This document shows positions 38,552 to 47,821 of a stretch of DNA of 64,000 nucleotides, one piece after another (positions within the stretch are counted from its first letter, which is position 1; the number at the start of each line of letters is the position of its first letter). Origin of the DNA: an uncultured Burkholderiales bacterium (GTDB taxonomy: Bacteria; Pseudomonadota; Gammaproteobacteria; Burkholderiales; Burkholderiaceae_C); NCBI GenBank assembly GCA_903896615.1, contig CAITYM010000078.1:1-64000 (forward strand). The letters run 5' to 3'. Made by a program: the position numbers and the translations under genes. The notes under the pieces were generated by a model. It searched no databases and was not told the origin of the DNA. It saw only the letters and a program-made list of their open reading frames with translations.

Positions 38552-39538
38552 ATGCTCAATATTTTTTCCTTGGCCAATGGCCGTCTATTTCAAGAGGAAA
38601 TTGAATCTCTTGAAGAACTCTCTAAGTTTCAGCCTATTTGGGTTGATTTGGACGAACCCAGCATAGAAGAAAAACGCTGGGTCAAACAGTATTACGGACT
38701 CCTCATTCCAGATGATGCTATGGACGAGGACATTGAAGAGTCAGCTCGTTTTTATCAGGAAGACAACGGTGAACTTCATATTCGCAGTGACTTTTTAATT
38801 GCCGATGATGAAGAGCCCCGAACCGTTAGGGTTGCTTTTATTTTGAACCAGCATAATGACAACTTAAAAAGCCAAGGCGTGCTCTTCTCGATTCATGACG
38901 AAGATGTTCCCGTCTTTCGCCTGCTAAGACTTAGGGCGCGCCGGGACCCCAATTTAATTACAGATGCAAAGGATGTTCTCCTAAAACTGTTTGATGCCGA
39001 CGCCGAATACTCCGCCGACACCTTAGAGGGCATCTATGACGAATTAGAAAAAGCAAGCAAACTGGTTTTATCTGAAGACGTAACCGATGAGCTAGCAAGC
39101 GAGGTTTTAGGACGCATCGCACACCAAGAGGACTTGAATGGTCGGATACGAAGAAACGTGATGGACACTAGGCGCGCTGTTAGCTTTATGATGCGAGCTC
39201 GGATGCTGAACTCTGAGCAACTCGAGGAGTCGCGTCAGATTTTGCGCGACATCGAGTCATTAGATAACCATACCGCTTTTTTGTTTGACAAAATTAACTT
39301 CCTGATGGATGCAACAGTCGGTTTTATCAATATCAATCAAAACAAAATCATCAAGATCTTCTCTGTTGCAAGCGTTGCTCTTCTTCCCCCCACATTAATT
39401 GCAAGTATTTACGGAATGAACTTTGAGAATATTCCAGAGTTGCGTTTTACGTGGGGCTATGAATACGCCGTAGTGCTTATGATCGCAAGCGCTATGTTGC
39501 CGATGTGGTATTTCCGCAAGCGGGGATGGTTGAAATAA
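38552..39538 (+). CDS. corA: CorA-family magnesium/divalent cation transporter
   Basis: Pentameric inner-membrane channel for Mg2+ (also Co2+/Ni2+ in relatives). It has 328 residues. A large acidic cytoplasmic domain with helices is followed by two C-terminal membrane helices. The signature YGMN is in IYGMNFENIPEL, after the first helix (IFSVASVALLPPTLIASIYGMN). The positively charged tail KRGWLK ends the protein. The start ATG at 38552 lacks a clear Shine-Dalgarno sequence, and its 5' leader is unusually structured. Confidence 0.95.
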   Translation: MLNIFSLANGRLFQEEIESLEELSKFQPIWVDLDEPSIEEKRWVKQYYGLLIPDDAMDEDIEESARFYQEDNGELHIRSDFLIADDEEPRTVRVAFILNQHNDNLKSQGVLFSIHDEDVPVFRLLRLRARRDPNLITDAKDVLLKLFDADAEYSADTLEGIYDELEKASKLVLSEDVTDELASEVLGRIAHQEDLNGRIRRNVMDTRRAVSFMMRARMLNSEQLEESRQILRDIESLDNHTAFLFDKINFLMDATVGFININQNKIIKIFSVASVALLPPTLIASIYGMNFENIPELRFTWGYEYAVVLMIASAMLPMWYFRKRGWLK

Positions 39539-39565
39539 TTTGGAGCCTTGTAACTCAGCGCCCGA

Positions 39566-40345
39566 CTATTGGACGTCGTTTAAATACGCCTCAACAATTA
39601 AAGCACTGTATCGACTAGCAACTGCGTGCAAAAATGCCGTAAAGTCAATTGCTGCGTGCTCGCCTGCGCCGTCTGATACAGTACGCATCAACGCAAATGC
39701 AACACCGTAATCTTTACAGACCTGAGCAAGAGCAGCGCCCTCCATCTCGACCACCAACGCGTTTGAATGCGCCTGCCTAAGTCCTTGCCTGACCCATTCA
39801 TCAGACACAAATTGATCGCCACTCAAGATCAAGCCTTCGTGAACTTGCGCACCTTGAAGTTTAAATTGATCAACTATTTCTATACTTATAGTCCGCTCTA
39901 GTTGGCTTAACACCTTTGCGCTTGATCGCTTTAGTCGTTGCGACATATGGGTGTCGGCTTGAAATGCTATCTCAGCATAGCCTGGCACTAAGTAACGAGG
40001 AAACAAAGGGCTTGCGTCCATATCGTGTTGGATAAAATTTGTTCCAATTACTACATCACCAACAGATACCTCGTCATTTATTGCGCCGGCTACACCGGTA
40101 AATAAAATTTCATGAACTCCAAAACGTTCAACCAATGTCGTTGCAGTAATTGCCGCCGCTACCTTACCAATACCAGACAGTACGATGACAACTGCGTGGC
40201 CTTGATAGGTAGCAGTCCAAAAATTACGCCCGGCTATAGTTTCGCATTTGCGTGAGTGCATGTGCTCTAGGATATGACTCACCTCCTCTTGCAAAGCAGC
40301 TACGATCGCTAGTCTGGTGTGCTCTGGGCGGGCAGTGTTTATCAT
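39566..40345 (-). CDS. mtnN: 5'-methylthioadenosine/S-adenosylhomocysteine nucleosidase
   Basis: Hydrolyses MTA and SAH to adenine and the thioribose/ribosyl homocysteine. It has 259 residues. Motifs are IVAALQEEV at the N-terminus, LSGIGKVAAAITATTLVERFG, FTGVAGAI, LSGDQFVSD, VVEMEGAALAQVC and the catalytic VSDGAGEHA. I start it at ATG 40345; a TTG directly in front is unlikely. Converges with corA. Confidence 0.95.
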   Translation of the reverse strand: MINTARPEHTRLAIVAALQEEVSHILEHMHSRKCETIAGRNFWTATYQGHAVVIVLSGIGKVAAAITATTLVERFGVHEILFTGVAGAINDEVSVGDVVIGTNFIQHDMDASPLFPRYLVPGYAEIAFQADTHMSQRLKRSSAKVLSQLERTISIEIVDQFKLQGAQVHEGLILSGDQFVSDEWVRQGLRQAHSNALVVEMEGAALAQVCKDYGVAFALMRTVSDGAGEHAAIDFTAFLHAVASRYSALIVEAYLNDVQ

Positions 40346-40384
40346 CAAAAGCTCAAGGGGTACAAATCACAAACGAATCAAATA

Positions 40385-41812
40385 CTACTCAACAGCCTTC
40401 ACCATATCTTCTACGACTTTTTTTGCATCCCCAAAAACCATCATCGTTTTATCCATGTAAAAGAGTTCGTTATCAAGCCCTGCGTAGCCTGCAGCCATAG
40501 ATCGTTTATTAACAATAATAGTCTTTGCTTTATAAGCATCAAGTATGGGCATTCCATAAATAGGACTGCCCTTTACAAGAGCAGCTGGATTCACCACATC
40601 ATTGGCTCCCAAAATAATAGCAACATCGGCTTGACCAAACTCACCGTTAATATCCTCCATCTCGTAAACTTGATCATAGGGCACCTCGGCTTCTGCGAGA
40701 AGCACATTCATGTGCCCAGGCATCCGTCCTGCAACCGGATGAATTGCATACTTTACTGTAATGCCGTGTTCAGTTAATTTGTCTGCCAACTCCATCACTG
40801 CGTGCTGAGCACGTGCAACTGCTAGCCCGTAACCAGGAACAATAATCACCGTCTCAGCGTTCATCAGCATAAATGCAGCATCATCGGCACTTCCGCTTTT
40901 TACGCTTCTTTGTACTTGTCCGTCCGGACCTATCGTTGCTGGAGTACCGCCAAAGCCGCCCAAAATAACGTTGAAAAACGATCGATTCATTGCCTTACAC
41001 ATGATGTAGGACAAAATCGCTCCACTGGATCCAACTAAAGAGCCCGCAATAATTAGCATACTATTGTTGAGCGAAAATCCAATCCCCGCCGCCGCCCAGC
41101 CCGAGTAACTATTGAGCATCGACACCACAACAGGCATATCTGCGCCACCGATAGGAATAATGATTAAAAATCCTAGAACAAATGCTACGGCTAACATCCC
41201 AAAAAAAGCAGACCAATCCTGGGTTGCAATAAAGTAGCTCCCCAGTGCAATGGCGCTCAAAGCCAATGCCAAATTAAGTAGGTGCTGGCCAGGAAATACG
41301 ACTGGTGAGCCTTGAAACCATCTGAATTTATATTTTCCAGACAATTTTCCAAAAGCAATCACTGACCCACTAAAAGTGATAGCGCCAATTGCTGCTCCCA
41401 AGAAAAGCTCTAAGCGGTTGCCTGTAGGAATTGGCAAATCCGAGGAGGCCACAATTTGAAAGGCTTGTGGCTCCGCGACCGCTGCAATAGCTATAAAAAC
41501 AGCTGCCAAACCAATCATACTGTGCATAAAGGCAACGAGCTCAGGCATCTTAGTCATCTCGACTTTTTGCGCCATAAAAGATCCGACACCCCCACCAATG
41601 ACCAGTCCGAGTAGCACCCAAGACAAGCCCAATGCTGAGTCAGATAACTTGTAAATCAATGCCCCAGTCGTAAGCACAGCCAAAGTCATGCCCAACATTC
41701 CAAACACATTTCCACGAACAGAAGTTGTAGGATGACTTAAACCTTTGAGCGCTTGAATAAAACAAATACTCGCAATCAAATACAAAAGTGTGACCTGATC
41801 CATACTCATCAT
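40385..41812 (-). CDS. pntB: NAD(P) transhydrogenase beta subunit
   Basis: Proton-translocating transhydrogenase component carrying the NADP(H)-binding domain III and membrane domain. It has 475 residues. About eight membrane helices occupy the first 270 residues. The C-terminal NADP site shows VIIVPGYGLAVARAQHAV and ANDVVNPAA, with KRSMAAGYAGLDNELF at the end. The ATG overlaps the pntA2 stop (ATGA). It completes the three-gene pnt operon, the split form common in non-enteric proteobacteria. Confidence 0.96.
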   Translation of the reverse strand: MMSMDQVTLLYLIASICFIQALKGLSHPTTSVRGNVFGMLGMTLAVLTTGALIYKLSDSALGLSWVLLGLVIGGGVGSFMAQKVEMTKMPELVAFMHSMIGLAAVFIAIAAVAEPQAFQIVASSDLPIPTGNRLELFLGAAIGAITFSGSVIAFGKLSGKYKFRWFQGSPVVFPGQHLLNLALALSAIALGSYFIATQDWSAFFGMLAVAFVLGFLIIIPIGGADMPVVVSMLNSYSGWAAAGIGFSLNNSMLIIAGSLVGSSGAILSYIMCKAMNRSFFNVILGGFGGTPATIGPDGQVQRSVKSGSADDAAFMLMNAETVIIVPGYGLAVARAQHAVMELADKLTEHGITVKYAIHPVAGRMPGHMNVLLAEAEVPYDQVYEMEDINGEFGQADVAIILGANDVVNPAALVKGSPIYGMPILDAYKAKTIIVNKRSMAAGYAGLDNELFYMDKTMMVFGDAKKVVEDMVKAVE

Positions 41813-42147
41813 GCAACTCCCTTCTTAGGTCCGCTTTGATCATCAGGCTTTGGTTTCTTCTCCTTTTTCTTAAACATCTCAAGCATGCGACGGGTCACCA
41901 AAAAACCGCCAAAAACATTGACTGCTGCTAACGTAACGGCCAACACACCCATGGTTTTACCCAGTGTAGTCTGCGTCATCGCCGCTGCAAGCATGGCCCC
42001 AACGATCACGATCGCAGACACCGCGTTCGTCACCGCCATTAAGGGTGTGTGTAGCGCAGGCGTCACTGTCCATACAACGTGGTAGCCCACATAAATGGCC
42101 AAAATAAAAATAACTAAATTAGTTAATGTATGTGAAACAATTTCCAT
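41809..42147 (-). CDS. NAD(P) transhydrogenase alpha subunit, membrane part
   Basis: A 112-residue protein equal to the C-terminal membrane domain II of E. coli PntA, made as a separate subunit. Helices are LVIFILAIYVGYHVVWTV, LMAVTNAVSAIVIVGAMLAAA and LGVLAVTLAAVNVFGGFLVT. The tail is basic (Lys-rich). I start it at ATG 42147, with AAGGA upstream, rather than the in-frame upstream codon inside the previous gene. It is five bases after the soluble alpha gene. Confidence 0.92.
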   Translation of the reverse strand: MEIVSHTLTNLVIFILAIYVGYHVVWTVTPALHTPLMAVTNAVSAIVIVGAMLAAAMTQTTLGKTMGVLAVTLAAVNVFGGFLVTRRMLEMFKKKEKKPKPDDQSGPKKGVA

Positions 42148-42151
42148 GACT

Positions 42152-43267
42152 TTAATTCCTTGTGATTTCGCCGTTCTGTGTGACGCGACATGCGGCAACG
42201 ATGTCATCCGATAGGTCTAAATGAAAAGCCCCTTCTGGGGTTATGATAAGTTTTAAAAAATCAAGTAGGTTTCTTGCGTAAAGCGCTGACGCGTCCGCAG
42301 CGACCAAGGACGGCAAATTGGTCTCTCCAACAATCGTGACGCCGTGCTGCACCACCGTTTGATCCGCACAGGTAAGCGGACAATTGCCACCTGATGCAGC
42401 AGCCAAATCAACAATTACAGATCCAGGCTTCATAGACTGAACCATCTCAGGGGTAATAAGCACAGGCGCTGCACGCCCAGGAATCAAAGCCGTGGAGATG
42501 ACAATGTCAGCCATCGAAACCCTCTTGGCAACCTCAACCTTTTGACGCTCCAACCAACTTTGAGGCATGGGCCGTGCATAACCGCCTACCCCTTCAGCCG
42601 CTTCGCGCTCTTCTTGTGTTTCAAATGGCACATCTATAAACTTGGCGCCCAAAGACTCCACTTGCTCTTTCACACTGGGACGCACATCACAGGCCTCAAT
42701 CACGGCACCCAAGCGTTTGGCAGTTGCAATAGCTTGCAGTCCTGCAACGCCTACACCTAAAATTACAATTCGAGCTGCTTTTACGGTGCCAGCCGCAGTC
42801 ATTAGCATGGGAAAAAATCTAGGGTATTTGTCTGCTGCAATCATTACCGCCTTATACCCAGCAATATTGGCCTGTGATGAGAGTACATCCATACTCTGGG
42901 CTCGCGAAGTTCTAGGAGCCGCTTCCAAAGCAAAACTAGTGAGCCCAGCCCTCGCCAAGATTTGTAGCCCCTCAGAGTCAAAGGGATTTAACATCCCAAC
43001 GATAACGCCCCCGCGCTTTAAATAAGCTTCCTCGCTTTCAAGGGGTGCACGGACTTTTAAAATCAAATCACAATCATAAGCACTGTAAACATCGGTTATC
43101 TTTGCGCCTGCAGCTTCATAGGCAGCATCTGTAATGCTCGCACCCGCACCAGCGCCTGATTGGATCAAGATGTTGTGCCCTTTAGCTACCAACTTTTTAG
43201 TCGTCTCGGGCGTAATAGCCACCCGTCGCTCGCCAGCCACTATTTCGGCAACAACCCCTATCAGCAT
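42152..43267 (-). CDS. pntA: NAD(P) transhydrogenase alpha subunit, soluble NAD domain
   Basis: NAD(H)-binding domain I of transhydrogenase, related to alanine dehydrogenase. It has 371 residues. Features are RVAITPETTKKLV, the Rossmann loop VILGVGVAGLQAIATAKRLGA, RPSVKEQVESLGAKF and IPGRAAPVLIT. It heads the pnt operon and starts with ATG. The 175 bases to the divergent Nudix gene contain no ORF. Confidence 0.95.
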   Translation of the reverse strand: MLIGVVAEIVAGERRVAITPETTKKLVAKGHNILIQSGAGAGASITDAAYEAAGAKITDVYSAYDCDLILKVRAPLESEEAYLKRGGVIVGMLNPFDSEGLQILARAGLTSFALEAAPRTSRAQSMDVLSSQANIAGYKAVMIAADKYPRFFPMLMTAAGTVKAARIVILGVGVAGLQAIATAKRLGAVIEACDVRPSVKEQVESLGAKFIDVPFETQEEREAAEGVGGYARPMPQSWLERQKVEVAKRVSMADIVISTALIPGRAAPVLITPEMVQSMKPGSVIVDLAAASGGNCPLTCADQTVVQHGVTIVGETNLPSLVAADASALYARNLLDFLKLIITPEGAFHLDLSDDIVAACRVTQNGEITRN

Positions 43268-43442
43268 ATTAAGCTCCTAAAATCATGTGAGAATTTCATT
43301 AAGGTATCTTTACCCCTCATTGTGACCTAATTAGGCTACATGGATGCATAAGTGTTAGCCCTTCAAAAGTTCAAATTGCAAACCTGTTTGTACGTTTTTG
43401 TTCAGTTTTCGTACCCACTCTCTTTTATAAGGTTCAATTATT

Positions 43443-43970
43443 ATGTCTGAAAGATGGAAACCCAGTGTCACTGTTGCTGGAATTATCGAACAAGAGGGCA
43501 AGTTTCTCTTGGTCGAGGAAAACACCCCAGAAGGCCTAATGCTCAATAACCCTGCGGGACATTTGGAGCCTGGTGAGTCGCCAGAACAGGCATGCATCCG
43601 AGAGGTTTTGGAGGAAACAGCATTCGCCTTTACTCCCGAACACCTAGTAGGTGCATATCTCTCCCGCTTTCAAAGGCGTGTGAAAAATAGCACCGACTCT
43701 CAACAAAGCAGCGCCTCTGAGCTAGAAGACATTACTTATTTGCGCTTTGCTTTTTGCGGCCAACTAGGCACTCATAACCCGCTATTAATGCTAGACGAAG
43801 GCATCGTGAGAACAGTTTGGCTCACAATTGATGAGATTAGAAACTCTCAAAGCATTCACCGAAGTCCATTGCTTTTGGTCTGTGCAGAAGATTATTTGCG
43901 GGGTCAACGCTTTTCCTTGTCTAGCATTCGCACAGATAAGAGTATTTACTCACCGCTTATTAAAAACTAG
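43443..43970 (+). CDS. Nudix hydrolase (NudJ-like)
   Basis: A 175-residue pyrophosphohydrolase or phosphatase of nucleotide derivatives. The Nudix box reads GHLEPGESPEQACIREVLEE followed by TAF, agreeing with GX5EX7REUXEEXGU except that the final Gly is Ala. The N-terminus (VTVAGIIEQEGKFLLVEE) and PEGLMLNNPAGHLE match the NudJ group. It starts with ATG after an AAGG box. It converges with ptsI, leaving 14 bases between stop codons. Confidence 0.88.
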   Translation: MSERWKPSVTVAGIIEQEGKFLLVEENTPEGLMLNNPAGHLEPGESPEQACIREVLEETAFAFTPEHLVGAYLSRFQRRVKNSTDSQQSSASELEDITYLRFAFCGQLGTHNPLLMLDEGIVRTVWLTIDEIRNSQSIHRSPLLLVCAEDYLRGQRFSLSSIRTDKSIYSPLIKN

Positions 43971-43984
43971 CATTTCATTGAAGT

Positions 43985-45769
43985 CTAAACACTTTTGGAG
44001 TTGCGATGCTGCTCTAGTAAAAGTGATGGGTCATCAGAACAAATTACGTCTTGCGCCCATTTTTGCAACAACTGTGTATCTGCTCTTAATATTTCCTGCT
44101 TTACGGACAATATTTGAGTGGGATGCATCGAAAAGCTTCTAAGCCCCAGCCCAAGTAACAGCTTTGTCATCGCGGGGTCTCCAGCCATTTCTCCGCAAAT
44201 ACTAACACTTTTACCCGCCTGCCTACAGGCAGAAATGGTATCTGCCACCAGCCTTAGCACAGCGGGGTGAAGCGGATCATACAGATGCGCTACCTGCTCA
44301 TCAGCACGATCAATGGCCAAAGTATATTGAATCAAGTCATTGGTTCCAATTGACAGGAAATCAAAGTATTTTAAAAACATACGTACACTTATCGCAGCCG
44401 CAGGGATCTCAATCATCGCCCCGACTTTGACGGGTCCGTAAACCTCACCCTTGGCATCAAGTTGGTGTTGAGCGGTTTTAATCAACGATAGTGTTTGCTG
44501 AATCTCCCGTGCATGCGCAAGCATTGGGATCAACAAATTGACCTGCCCTTTTGCCGCCGCTCGAAGTATGGCTCTAAGCTGCGTAAGAAACATCCCCGGC
44601 TCTGACAAACTCCAGCGTATCGCCCGAAGTCCCAGCGCTGGATTTAGATGCGATTCATCCTTGCTCGTTCTGTCCAACGATTTATCCGCACCAACGTCCA
44701 CTGTCCTAATGGTGACGGGTAACCCTTTCATGCCCTCAACTGCTGCACAGTAAGCTCTGTACTGCTCAGCCTCATCTGGGAGTTGGCCGTCTCGTCCCAT
44801 AAATAAGAATTCGCTTCTAAATAGTCCGACTCCAACTGCCCCCACGCTGATTGCAGTTTTTGTATCCTCAGGCATTTCAATATTTGCCAATAATTCCACT
44901 GGCTGTTCATCCAAGGTAGTTGCAGGCCGGTGCCTAAGTCGTGACAATCGTTCTCGGTCAACCTTCGCCTGTCGTTGCTTGAAACTGTACTCATCTAGGA
45001 TAATTGGGGATGGGTCAATAATCACTACGCCCGCATCACCATCAACAATGATCCAATCGTCTTGACGGATTAAATGACTTGCCGTTCTAGCGCCAACAAC
45101 AGCAGGTATATCTAAACTCTTTGCGACAATAGCCGTGTGTGAGGTTTTACCACCTACATCAGTGACAAATCCCGTAAATACGCTTTGCTTAAATTGCAAT
45201 AAATCAGCTGGCGATAAGTCATGCGCCACCAGTATCAGGGGGACCTCTAATTGCTCCCCCGCTAACAGATCTTGTTGCTGCACCAATTCATTAGCTTCTA
45301 CAGATCCTCGTTGAGGCAATCCGTTGTGATCACCTTTTAAATGACGAAGAATGCGCTCAACAACCTGTTCAAGATCCCCCTTTCGTTCCCTTAAATAGGG
45401 GTCTTCCATTTCATCAAATTGCCGTGCTACAACCTCTAACTGTGAAGACAATGCCCACTCAGCGTTGTATGAGCGTTCACGAACCCATGTATTAATGCCA
45501 CTGGCCAACATTTCATCTTGCAACAGCATCATATGAACATCAAGCAAAGCCGCCAACTCCGGGGGGGCGTCCTTAGGAAGTGTTTGTTGTAATTTATTGA
45601 TCTCCTCAATGACGCATTCTCTGGCGTCTACTACACGCTGTATCTCACTCTCAACTTGATCGGTAGCGATAAAGTAATGCGCAACGTCCACCCGACTCGA
45701 AGCCACCAATACAGCGCGGCCCACAGCAATGCCACGCGCTACAGCAAGTCCGTGTATTGAGAAAGTCAT
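43985..45769 (-). CDS. ptsI: Phosphoenolpyruvate-protein phosphotransferase (enzyme I)
   Basis: Transfers phosphate from PEP to HPr. It has 594 residues and lacks the GAF domain of PtsP. The phosphohistidine is in GGKTSHTAIVAKSLDIPAVVG. The PEP site shows RTVDVGADKSL and FLSIGTNDLIQYTLAIDR, and the active Cys lies in SICGEMAGD. It is third in EIIA-HPr-EI order and presumably feeds EIIA-Ntr (ptsN) as well as the adjacent EIIA. No sugar-specific EIIBC is in the window. Confidence 0.96.
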   Translation of the reverse strand: MTFSIHGLAVARGIAVGRAVLVASSRVDVAHYFIATDQVESEIQRVVDARECVIEEINKLQQTLPKDAPPELAALLDVHMMLLQDEMLASGINTWVRERSYNAEWALSSQLEVVARQFDEMEDPYLRERKGDLEQVVERILRHLKGDHNGLPQRGSVEANELVQQQDLLAGEQLEVPLILVAHDLSPADLLQFKQSVFTGFVTDVGGKTSHTAIVAKSLDIPAVVGARTASHLIRQDDWIIVDGDAGVVIIDPSPIILDEYSFKQRQAKVDRERLSRLRHRPATTLDEQPVELLANIEMPEDTKTAISVGAVGVGLFRSEFLFMGRDGQLPDEAEQYRAYCAAVEGMKGLPVTIRTVDVGADKSLDRTSKDESHLNPALGLRAIRWSLSEPGMFLTQLRAILRAAAKGQVNLLIPMLAHAREIQQTLSLIKTAQHQLDAKGEVYGPVKVGAMIEIPAAAISVRMFLKYFDFLSIGTNDLIQYTLAIDRADEQVAHLYDPLHPAVLRLVADTISACRQAGKSVSICGEMAGDPAMTKLLLGLGLRSFSMHPTQILSVKQEILRADTQLLQKWAQDVICSDDPSLLLEQHRNSKSV

Positions 45770-45792
45770 TGGCTTACTCTTTTTTGCATCAT

Positions 45793-46062
45793 TTATTCAC
45801 TCTCACCAAATTTATCCGCCATCAAAGCCACTAAAGCATTCATTGCCTCTGCCTCTTGAGCACCCTCGGTCTCAAGCTCTACTTCGACACCTTTACCCGC
45901 AGCAAGCATCATGACGCCCATAATGCTCTTGGCATTGACTCTGCGGTCCCCTTTTGAAATCGATATTTCACAGGCAAAGGAGCCCGCTAATTTTGTTAAT
46001 TTTGCTGATGCCCGAGCATGCAGGCCCAGTTTATTGCTGATAATTACTTTGTTTTTGATCAT
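45793..46062 (-). CDS. ptsH: Phosphocarrier protein HPr
   Basis: Small phosphocarrier between enzyme I and EIIA proteins. It has 89 residues. The active His lies in NKLGLHARASAKL (about residue 16) and the regulatory serine in AKSIMGVMML, which is the HprK target. The ATG at 46062 overlaps the upstream EIIA gene by 32 bases, suggesting translational coupling. It is followed by ptsI at 23 bases. Confidence 0.96.
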   Translation of the reverse strand: MIKNKVIISNKLGLHARASAKLTKLAGSFACEISISKGDRRVNAKSIMGVMMLAAGKGVEVELETEGAQEAEAMNALVALMADKFGESE

Positions 46063-46477
46063 ATGCTCTTTTGATTTGATTTTGTGGCGCCGCTACCGCG
46101 ACTTGCATGACACCCTGTGCCCCGCCGGCCAAAGCACGTTGCACCAGTGTTTCAATGGACTCGTGACGATAACATATGGCCCGCAGTAACATGGGTAAAT
46201 TGACCCCTGCTATCAACTTAATTTGCGTGCCCTCAACTAATTTTTTTGCGACATTTGATGGTGTTGCCCCAAAGATATCTGTCAACACCAAAATCTGCTC
46301 CCCGCTCAACCTTTGCATCAACTCCTCAGCTTTGACCAACGTCGCTTCTGGATCTTCACTTGGTGGTACGTCTAACGCTAGCACCTCAGACTCGCAATCT
46401 GGATAGACGTGAAGTGCACAATCACGCAACGCTTGCGCCAACGGTGCATGAGCGATTAATAATATATTAGTGGTCAT
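46031..46477 (-). CDS. PTS EIIA component, mannose/fructose-type
   Basis: A 148-residue EIIA of the mannose family, with the phosphorylated His in ILLIAHAPLAQALRD. ILVLTDIFGATPSNVA is the second diagnostic block. No cognate EIIB, EIIC or EIID is nearby, and in betaproteobacteria such orphan EIIA proteins form a regulatory PTS with HPr and EI. The 3' end overlaps ptsH. Confidence 0.92.
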   Translation of the reverse strand: MTTNILLIAHAPLAQALRDCALHVYPDCESEVLALDVPPSEDPEATLVKAEELMQRLSGEQILVLTDIFGATPSNVAKKLVEGTQIKLIAGVNLPMLLRAICYRHESIETLVQRALAGGAQGVMQVAVAAPQNQIKRAYDQKQSNYQQ

Positions 46478-46545
46478 TTAGTTATCTATAAACAATTGTT
46501 TAACTTTTGCTGTCATGAGCATATATTCTGATCTGGTATTTGGTT

Positions 46546-47817
46546 TTAATTTTCAAGAGGATTATCGTCTTTTGCAATTACATAATGGATATAAGAAACT
46601 CCGCAGCAACACAAGTCTACAAAAAATGCTGCGCGGTAACTGTCCACCTGACTCAGCCCCCAAACTTTGAAAGCGTCAATCATAAGACCCAACCCCCACT
46701 GGACGACAAATATACCCAAAAAAATCACCAAGTTATATGCGCAAAGTGCCTTACCCGCCAAACTAGCAGGATAGGATAAACCAACTGTGGGTTGCACCAT
46801 AGCTATCACAGAACTTGTTAAGCAAAAACAAATAATAATTAAAGCGCTATACCCGGACCCAGCAAAAAGCAATGCCCCCAGGCTTATCAGGCTCAATGGA
46901 TAACCATTTTTAACCAAATTCTGAATAGTTATTCCTCTTCCTTGCATGCGAGGCATAGCCCAACCCCACCAACCAAAACATATTAAAGTCGCCAAATTAA
47001 TTGCAAATAAGCCCATAGCAGACTCATACTGGGAGTAGTGATCCACATTCACCATCCAAGGTCCAGCCCATAGCGTTTGAATGGCCAGCAAGCTCCCGTA
47101 AGCCATAAATCCAACGGGTGCTGATCGCCGAAAATAGGGGTGAGCCATGACTTTTAAATAGGCCTTTATCCCATTTTCTTGTCCAGTCTTTTCATGATCT
47201 TCGAGCGCACTGCTTTGATGCCTTTCACGTCCACCACCTAACTCCCACCGAGGTGTCCAAGTAATTATCGCTAGCATAGAGCCCACCAACAAAAAAGCCA
47301 GTCCAAAGAACATCACTCGCCACCCAGTCACGGGCAACAGCCACTGAACGGGGAGTGTTGACATCAACATCCCCAATGATCCCGCCATTAATAGCCATGA
47401 ATTTGCGCGCAATTGCGCTGAAGGCGTTAACCAACGCCTGTTTCCCGTAAGCGGCGCCATTAAACACCCACTAACACCAATCCCCGTTAATATTCGCGCT
47501 AACCAAAGCGCATAAAAATTTTCTGCAAGTGCAAAGCATATACAACCCAAAACTGCAAAAGCCATCAGTAAGATTGCAGTCTTTTTGGGTCCGTACTTAT
47601 CCAACCAATCCCCCATCGGGATTTGTACCATCGCAAAACCTAGCGAAAATCCTCCAGCCAATAATCCCAACTCATGCGCTTGCAAACTTAATTCAATCGT
47701 CAGTACAGGTGATAGCGTTGCAGTTATCGCTCTAATAAGCGTAGATGCAAAATAAGCAGATGCAAAAGCAATAAACACCAAAACTGCTTCTTTAGGTTTT
47801 AATAGATTTTGCGTCAT
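46546..47817 (-). CDS. MFS transporter
   Basis: A 423-residue protein with about twelve membrane helices. The helix 2-3 loop motif appears as MGDWLDKYGPKKTAILLMAFA, and the helix 4 region ARILTGIGVSGCLMAPLTGNRRW is typical of the family. Between the two halves a charged loop follows TWTPRWELGGGRERHQ. The substrate cannot be predicted. It lies four bases from the lipoprotein gene upstream, so the two are probably co-transcribed. Confidence 0.87.
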   Translation of the reverse strand: MTQNLLKPKEAVLVFIAFASAYFASTLIRAITATLSPVLTIELSLQAHELGLLAGGFSLGFAMVQIPMGDWLDKYGPKKTAILLMAFAVLGCICFALAENFYALWLARILTGIGVSGCLMAPLTGNRRWLTPSAQLRANSWLLMAGSLGMLMSTLPVQWLLPVTGWRVMFFGLAFLLVGSMLAIITWTPRWELGGGRERHQSSALEDHEKTGQENGIKAYLKVMAHPYFRRSAPVGFMAYGSLLAIQTLWAGPWMVNVDHYSQYESAMGLFAINLATLICFGWWGWAMPRMQGRGITIQNLVKNGYPLSLISLGALLFAGSGYSALIIICFCLTSSVIAMVQPTVGLSYPASLAGKALCAYNLVIFLGIFVVQWGLGLMIDAFKVWGLSQVDSYRAAFFVDLCCCGVSYIHYVIAKDDNPLEN

Positions 47818-47821
47818 TATT

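Noticed and set aside
42542-43025. Plus-strand frames inside the transhydrogenase alpha gene
   Set aside because: They are antisense to a clear NAD-binding domain and have no independent support.
43560-43630. Ala instead of Gly at the end of the Nudix box as a sign of a dead enzyme
   Set aside because: All Glu and Arg metal-binding positions are present, and that Gly is structural and varies in active relatives.
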